Part shown: one piece after another, positions 59,657 to 64,000 of the stretch
Numbering within the stretch: position 1 is the first letter of the stretch
Layout of the letters: the number at the start of each line of letters is the position of its first letter
Source of the DNA: Paraburkholderia fungorum
Lineage (GTDB): Bacteria; Pseudomonadota; Gammaproteobacteria; Burkholderiales; Burkholderiaceae
DNA: 64,000 nt
Direction of reading: 5' to 3'
Assembly (NCBI RefSeq): GCF_003610895.1
Contig: NZ_MCAS01000023.1
Location: 1-64,000, forward strand
Made by a program: the position numbers and the translations under genes
Notes under the pieces: generated by a model
The model's input: the letters and a program-made list of their open reading frames with translations, nothing else
Database searches by the model: none
Told to the model about the DNA's origin: nothing

Positions 59657-59704
59657 GGCATAACTTCCTGCAACTATCGTTCGACGGCAACAGCCAACGC
59701 TGTG

Positions 59705-61288
59705 TCAGTCATCGTGCGAGCCGTCATGGCCCGCGTCCGTGGCTGTGCGTTCGGCTTGCGTGCCGCCCTCCATTCCCTCGCCCGGTTTGCGGGTTCTGGC
59801 GCTACTGCTGCGCCGCCGTCGTTTTCTGGGGCTCCGGTCCTTCCCGCCTTGCGTGAGCAAAGTCTCACGCGCAGCGACGTCTCCTTCAATGAACTCCGTC
59901 CACCACGCACCGACCGACTCTTCGAGTTCGCCCGATTCGCAGCGCAACAGGAGGAAATCATACCCCGCTCTAAATCTTTGGTGTTCCAGCAGCTTCAGCG
60001 CGCTTCTTCCCGAGCGTTTTTCGAGGCGCAGCTGCAGGCCCCAGATCTCCCGCATATCCGACGAGAAGCGCTTGTGGATCGCGAGTTTCTCGGTCTGCAT
60101 GTCGAGGACTTCGTCCATTGCGCGATGCAGGGCCGGCACCGGGTATTCGCCGTTTGCTTCAAATTGTTGCCAGCGTGTCTGGACGTCATGCCACAGCAGC
60201 GTGGCGAACAGGAAACCCGGCGAAACCGGTTTGCCGGCGCGCACGCGGGCATCCGTGTTGGATAGCGCGAGCGTGATGAATTTCTCGCCGATCGGCTGTT
60301 CCAGCACGACGTCGAGCAGCGGCAGCAGACCGTGATGCAGGCCTTCCTGGCGCAGACGTTTCAAACAGGCGAGCGCGTGACCGGACAGCATCAGCTTGAG
60401 CATCTCGTCAAACAGGCGTGCGGCAGGCACGTTGTTGATCAGATCGGCCATTTTGGCGATCGGCGCACGGGTCGTGTCTTCGATCTCGAAGTCGAGCTTG
60501 GCGGCAAAGCGCACCACGCGCAGCATGCGCACCGGGTCTTCGCGATAGCGCGTGGCCGGGTCGCCGATCATGCGCAGCAGACGCGCGCGCATGTCGGCCA
60601 TGCCGTTGTGATAGTCCAGCACGGTTTGCGTGGCCGGATCGTAGTACATCGCGTTGATCGTGAAGTCGCGGCGGGTGGCGTCTTCGTGCTGCTCGCCCCA
60701 GACGTTGTCGCGCAGCACGCGGCCGCTGGCGTCTACCGCGTGCGTGCGGCGGTCGAGTTCGTCGCGCTTGAGGCGGCGCGGCGGTGCGGCGTCGGCTGCG
60801 GGCGGATCGACCAGCGCGCGGAACGTCGAGGTTTCGATGATTTCCTGGCCGAACTGCACGTGCACGATCTGAAACCGGCGGCCGATGATACGGGCGCGGC
60901 GGAACAGCTTCTGCACCTGCTCGGGCGTGGCGTCGGTCGCGACGTCGAAGTCTTTCGGCTTGATGCCGAGCAGCAGATCGCGCACCGCACCGCCGACGAT
61001 AAACGCGCGATGCCCCGCTTCCTGCAGGCCTTCGGTGACGCGAATCGCGTTCCTCGAGATCAGCGACGGGTCGATGCCATGCACGTCATGCGGAATGATG
61101 ACCGGCACGTCGGGGTCCCGCACGGTTTTGGCGGCGGGGCGGGCCGGTTTGCGGCGCGCTTTGCTGGCACCGGAGGCGTTGCGTGCCGGCGCATCACCGG
61201 CTTCGTCTGCTTCGGCTTCGGCGGGCGGGGTGTTATCAGCGGGCGCTGAGTCCTGGCCGAATAGCTTGCGGATAAGTTTTTTGATCAC
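59705..61288 (-). CDS. pcnB: Polynucleotide adenylyltransferase (poly(A) polymerase I)
   Basis: A 527-residue class II nucleotidyltransferase adding 3' poly(A) tails that promote RNA decay. The catalytic motif GGAVRDLLLG is at residues 99-108, metal ligands D113 and D115 are in KPKDFDVATDA, and RRDFTINAMYYDP and RYREDPVRMLRVVRFAAKL follow. The N-terminal 60 residues and the last 45 (SPRKRRRRSSSARTRKPG) are basic, disordered extensions. Start is GTG at 61288, overlapping the TGA of the upstream HAD gene (GTGA). Confidence 0.94.
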   Translation of the reverse strand: MIKKLIRKLFGQDSAPADNTPPAEAEADEAGDAPARNASGASKARRKPARPAAKTVRDPDVPVIIPHDVHGIDPSLISRNAIRVTEGLQEAGHRAFIVGGAVRDLLLGIKPKDFDVATDATPEQVQKLFRRARIIGRRFQIVHVQFGQEIIETSTFRALVDPPAADAAPPRRLKRDELDRRTHAVDASGRVLRDNVWGEQHEDATRRDFTINAMYYDPATQTVLDYHNGMADMRARLLRMIGDPATRYREDPVRMLRVVRFAAKLDFEIEDTTRAPIAKMADLINNVPAARLFDEMLKLMLSGHALACLKRLRQEGLHHGLLPLLDVVLEQPIGEKFITLALSNTDARVRAGKPVSPGFLFATLLWHDVQTRWQQFEANGEYPVPALHRAMDEVLDMQTEKLAIHKRFSSDMREIWGLQLRLEKRSGRSALKLLEHQRFRAGYDFLLLRCESGELEESVGAWWTEFIEGDVAARETLLTQGGKDRSPRKRRRRSSSARTRKPGEGMEGGTQAERTATDAGHDGSHDD

Positions 61289-61971
61289 GAGGGTTGAAAG
61301 AGTTCGAGGATGCGCCAGCCTTTGGCCTGCGCATGGGCGCGCAATGTGTCGTCGGGATTGGTCGCGATCGGATTCGTGACCTTCTCGAGCAGCGGGATGT
61401 CGTTGTGCGAGTCGCTATAGAAATAGCTGTGCTCGAAATCGCTCCAGGTCTTGCCGAGCGATGCCAGCCACGCTTCCGTACGGACGATCTTGCCTTCTTT
61501 GTAGCTCGGCGTGCCGGTGGGGCGGCCGGTGTAAGGCGAATGCGGCTCGCCGTCGACGGTTTCCGCCTCGCAGGCGATCAGCGCGTCCACGCCGAACGCC
61601 TGAGCGATCGGGCGGGTAATGAATTCATTAGTGGCGGTGACCACGCAGCAGAGATCGCCGGCTTCGCGGTGCTCCCTGACCAGTTCCAGCGCGACCGGAA
61701 AGATCGCCGGTGTGATCACTTCATGCATGTACTGCGCGTGAAGATCGGCCAGCTGGGCGCGCGTGTACTTCGAGAGCGGCGTGAGCATGGCGATCAGGTA
61801 GGCGTGAATGTCGAGCTTGCCGGCTTTGTAGTCGGCGAAAAAGCGGTCGTTTTCACGGGCGAAGTTTTCTGCGTCGACCATGCCTTGTTTCACCATGAAG
61901 CGGCCCCATTCGTGGTCGCTGTCAGTGGGAATGAGCGTGTGGTCGAGGTCGAAGAGTGCGAGGTTAGCCAT
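61285..61971 (-). CDS. HAD-superfamily (HAD-IB, SerB-like) phosphatase
   Basis: A 228-residue phosphatase. The nucleophile motif is LFDLDHTLIPTDSD (D8 and D10), motif II is VVTATNEFITRP, and motif III/IV is YFYSDSHNDIPLLEKV. It belongs to the HAD-IB group with phosphoserine phosphatase and histidinol-phosphatase-like members; the substrate is not readable. It overlaps hda by 8 bp and pcnB by 4 bp, so the run hda-HAD-pcnB is translationally coupled. Confidence 0.88.
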   Translation of the reverse strand: MANLALFDLDHTLIPTDSDHEWGRFMVKQGMVDAENFARENDRFFADYKAGKLDIHAYLIAMLTPLSKYTRAQLADLHAQYMHEVITPAIFPVALELVREHREAGDLCCVVTATNEFITRPIAQAFGVDALIACEAETVDGEPHSPYTGRPTGTPSYKEGKIVRTEAWLASLGKTWSDFEHSYFYSDSHNDIPLLEKVTNPIATNPDDTLRAHAQAKGWRILELFQPS

Positions 61972-62758
61972 GGGGGCCTATTTTACTTGAAGCGGCGGCG
62001 GGGGACGCGGATGAAGCGGCGGCTGACGTGGATGACGCGGACGAGCCGGGCGCCGTTCGCCGGTCGTCGGCTTCAGGCGAGGCCAGCATGGTACGCAGAA
62101 GCGGCAGCGTGACCGCGCGTTTCTGTTCGAGCGAGAAGCGGTCGAGCGCGTCCAGCAGGGCCATCAGGCTCGGCATGTCGCGGCGAAAATGCGTCAGCAG
62201 GTAGGCGGGCACGTCGTCGGCCAGCATGATGCCGCGCTCGCGCGCCGCGTGTTTCAGCACCGCAGCCTTACCTTCGTCCGGCAGCGGCGCGAGGTGGAAG
62301 ACGAGGCCCCAGCCGAGGCGCGTGCGCAGATCTTCGCGCACGGTCATGCCGATCGGCGCTGCATTGCCCGCGGCGACCAGCGCGCTGGTGGGGTGCGCGC
62401 GCACTTCGTTGAACAGGTTGAACACGGCAATCTGCTGGGCCGCGGACAGGCCGTCGCAATCGTCGATGGCGTACAGCGCGACGCGCGGGTCGAAGGTGAA
62501 GGCGGCGAGGCTGCTCTGCGGACCGGCAAAGCGCGCATGGCCCGGCGGCGCTTCGTGGACCAGTGCCTGCAGCAGATGCGTGCGTCCGCTGCCGGCCTCA
62601 CCCCAGATGTAGAAGGTGCGATCGGCCACGGGGCCGGCCGCGAGCGCGTTGTCGAGCTCACGCAACCGCGTGACCAGCTCGGCGTTGGCGCCGGCGAAGA
62701 AATTGTCGAATGTCGATGGCGGCGGGGTGCCGAGATCGAGCGTCAGTTGACGAAGCAC
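61964..62758 (-). CDS. hda: DnaA regulatory inactivator Hda
   Basis: A 264-residue AAA+ protein related to DnaA. With the DNA-loaded sliding clamp it stimulates hydrolysis of DnaA-bound ATP and prevents reinitiation. The N-terminal clamp-binding motif is QLTLDLG (residues 4-10); the P-loop is GEAGSGRT (53-60), with Arg replacing Lys as in other Hda proteins; Walker B is LYAIDDCDGL. The last 35 residues are a Ser/Ala-rich tail. Located just downstream of the AI-2E-type transporter gene, a conserved order. Confidence 0.92.
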   Translation of the reverse strand: MLRQLTLDLGTPPPSTFDNFFAGANAELVTRLRELDNALAAGPVADRTFYIWGEAGSGRTHLLQALVHEAPPGHARFAGPQSSLAAFTFDPRVALYAIDDCDGLSAAQQIAVFNLFNEVRAHPTSALVAAGNAAPIGMTVREDLRTRLGWGLVFHLAPLPDEGKAAVLKHAARERGIMLADDVPAYLLTHFRRDMPSLMALLDALDRFSLEQKRAVTLPLLRTMLASPEADDRRTAPGSSASSTSAAASSASPAAASSKIGPHG

Positions 62759-62840
62759 AGTAGGTTAATGCCGAAAATGGGGCTTGGGCCGCAAATGGCC
62801 CGAACTTCGGGCCCTGAAACGTCAATGGGCAGTCAGTGAC

Positions 62841-63917
62841 TCAGTTGTTATAAAGCGTGCTTGCCAGATAGCTTTGACGCAACTCGCGCATGGCTACCGA
62901 CAGGATGGCGCTGACCGGCAGCGCCAGCAACACCCCGAAAAAACCGAACAACTGGCCGAACGCGAGCAACGCGAAGATAACCGCGAGCGGGTGCAGCCCG
63001 ATCCGCTCGCCGACGAGGCGCGGCGTGAGATAAAAGCTCTCGACGATCTGGCCGACGCCGTAAATCAGCGCGACCGCGCCAAAGCCATACCAGTCGCCGA
63101 ACTGCAGCAGCGCCGCGAGCAGCGCGAGAGCGAGCCCGGTCGCGAAACCGATGTACGGGATGAAGACGGCGAGGCCCGTGAAAATACCCACGGGCAGCGC
63201 GATTTCGAAGCCGGCGACGGTTAGCGCAATTGCATAATAGACCGCGAGCACGCCCATCACGAGCAACTGGCCGCGCAGGTATTGCGAGAGCATCTGATCC
63301 ATGTCGCGCGCGAGCTGCAGCGTCTTGTCGAGCCAGCGGCGCGGCACCACGATCTGCATACGCGCGAGCATGCGGTTCCAGTCGTATAACAGATAAAACA
63401 GCACGAGCGGCACCATCACGAGGTTGCCGACCACCGTCATCATCAGATTGCCGCTGGTGCGGATCGAGGTCCACGCATACATCGCGACCTGTTGCGCGCT
63501 GCCTTCTAGCTGCCCCATCACGAGATCGCGGATACTGGCGAAATCGAGCGAGTCGGCGAGGCCCAGCACCGCAAGCTTGGGTTGCAGCCAGGCGCTCACA
63601 TGCGCAAACAGCACGGGCACCTGCTGCTTCAACTGCGGGCCTTCTTTCTGGATGACAGCCAGCACCAGCAGCACGAGCAGCGTCATCAGCAGCGAGAACA
63701 CCAGCATCATCAGCAACGCGGCGAGGCCCCGCGGCACGCGCCGGCGCACCATCCACGCGACGCCCGGTTGCAGAATGTACGCGAGAATGGCGCCGAGCAG
63801 GAACGGCGTGAGGACCGGACTCAGGAGCCAAAGCAGAATGCCGACAACCAGCGCGATCGCCAGCCAGATGAAGGCGCGGCGCTGTACAGGTGTCAGGATC
63901 GAAGGGTTCTGTTGCAA
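62841..63917 (-). CDS. AI-2E family transporter (PerM/YdiK-like)
   Basis: A multi-pass inner-membrane protein of about 358 residues with seven to eight helices. Family motifs include FLLGAILAYILQPGV near the N-terminus, and IYGVGQIVESFYLTPRLVGERIGLHP and FGQLFGFFGVLLALPVSAIL near the C-terminus. Despite its name the family also contains Na+(Li+)/H+ exporters, so the substrate is open. The start is uncertain: no ATG is available, so TTG at 63917 (after GGGAAA) is chosen; TTG at 63977 would add 20 residues. Confidence 0.88.
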   Translation of the reverse strand: MQQNPSILTPVQRRAFIWLAIALVVGILLWLLSPVLTPFLLGAILAYILQPGVAWMVRRRVPRGLAALLMMLVFSLLMTLLVLLVLAVIQKEGPQLKQQVPVLFAHVSAWLQPKLAVLGLADSLDFASIRDLVMGQLEGSAQQVAMYAWTSIRTSGNLMMTVVGNLVMVPLVLFYLLYDWNRMLARMQIVVPRRWLDKTLQLARDMDQMLSQYLRGQLLVMGVLAVYYAIALTVAGFEIALPVGIFTGLAVFIPYIGFATGLALALLAALLQFGDWYGFGAVALIYGVGQIVESFYLTPRLVGERIGLHPLAVIFALLAFGQLFGFFGVLLALPVSAILSVAMRELRQSYLASTLYNN

Positions 63918-63982
63918 AGTTGTTTCCCAGGTGTCGTCATGACCGGATGATTCAAATTCCAGCCAGCCGGCCGGCAACTCTG

Positions 63983-64000
63983 TATGGGACCAGAGTAAGC
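63983..64000. repeat. Second copy of the palindromic intergenic repeat, cut by the window edge
   Basis: atgggaccagagtaagc is identical to 5525-5541. The palindrome itself would continue beyond the window. It sits upstream of the transporter gene, again in an intergenic position. Confidence 0.6.

Noticed and set aside
61964..62758. Lys to Arg change in the Hda P-loop as a sign of inactivity
   Set aside because: An Arg at this position (GAGRS in E. coli) is normal in Hda, so it is not a defect.

Overview
The window is a GC-rich chromosomal segment whose gene order and protein sequences fit Burkholderiaceae, most likely Paraburkholderia. Signs are queA-tgt-yajC-secD-secF, oxyR next to a catalase and dps, hrcA-hemH-hslR-grpE-dnaK-dnaJ, a fused pabBC gene, and folK-dNK-panB. 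I see no tRNA, rRNA, CRISPR array or prophage. The only mobile element is an IS256-family insertion sequence at the left edge. Its outer inverted repeat starts at base 1, so the left end may be a contig break.

Layout. 1-1343: IS256-type IS. 1431-5217 (minus): split pqiA-pqiA-pqiB-pqiC envelope lipid-transport operon. 5747-7527 (plus): cytochrome b561 and two YceI proteins. 7819-9096: MHS-type MFS transporter. 9185-15380 (minus): queA, tgt, yajC, secD, secF. 15529-21664 (plus): recG, then the peroxide cluster oxyR, a 49-codon ORF, katA, a small membrane protein and dps. 21926-22789: ubiA. 22821-30162 (minus): a D-lactate dehydrogenase-like flavoprotein, glcD, glcE, glcF, yggS, proC. 30399-32276 (plus): cobalamin adenosyltransferase and flavohaemoglobin hmp with an NsrR-like operator. 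32333-33007 (minus): HigB/HigA-type toxin-antitoxin pair. 33206-34606 (minus): aroG with its leader. 34682-41476 (minus): tldD, a nitrilase-superfamily hydrolase and yhdP. 41674-44466: glnE. 44648-47375 (minus): nadK and recN. 47730-57218 (plus): hrcA, hemH, hslR, the heat-shock genes grpE-dnaK-dnaJ, and pabBC. 57579-63917 (minus): AI-2E-type transporter, hda, HAD phosphatase, pcnB, folK, deoxynucleoside kinase, panB.

Most interesting signal. Upstream of aroG (DAHP synthase, first step of aromatic amino acid synthesis) is what looks like a complete ribosome-mediated attenuator. It has a minus-strand sigma-70 promoter (34578-34606), a 22-residue leader peptide (34473-34541) with seven consecutive aromatic residues (F-Y-F-Y-F-F-W), and mutually exclusive RNA pairings that end in an intrinsic terminator with eight U (34416-34446). 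This would couple aroG transcription to charging of tRNA-Phe, tRNA-Tyr and tRNA-Trp.

Other notable signals are a textbook intrinsic terminator inside the pabBC reading frame, a nested palindromic repeat at 5507-5586 with a second copy starting at the right edge, a sequence box shared by the oxyR and katA promoters, an NsrR-like operator, a near-consensus sigma-32 promoter before grpE, a 16-bp perfect palindrome before the toxin-antitoxin pair, and several short ORFs with good ribosome binding sites. Functions are assigned by reading motifs and context only; no database search was run.
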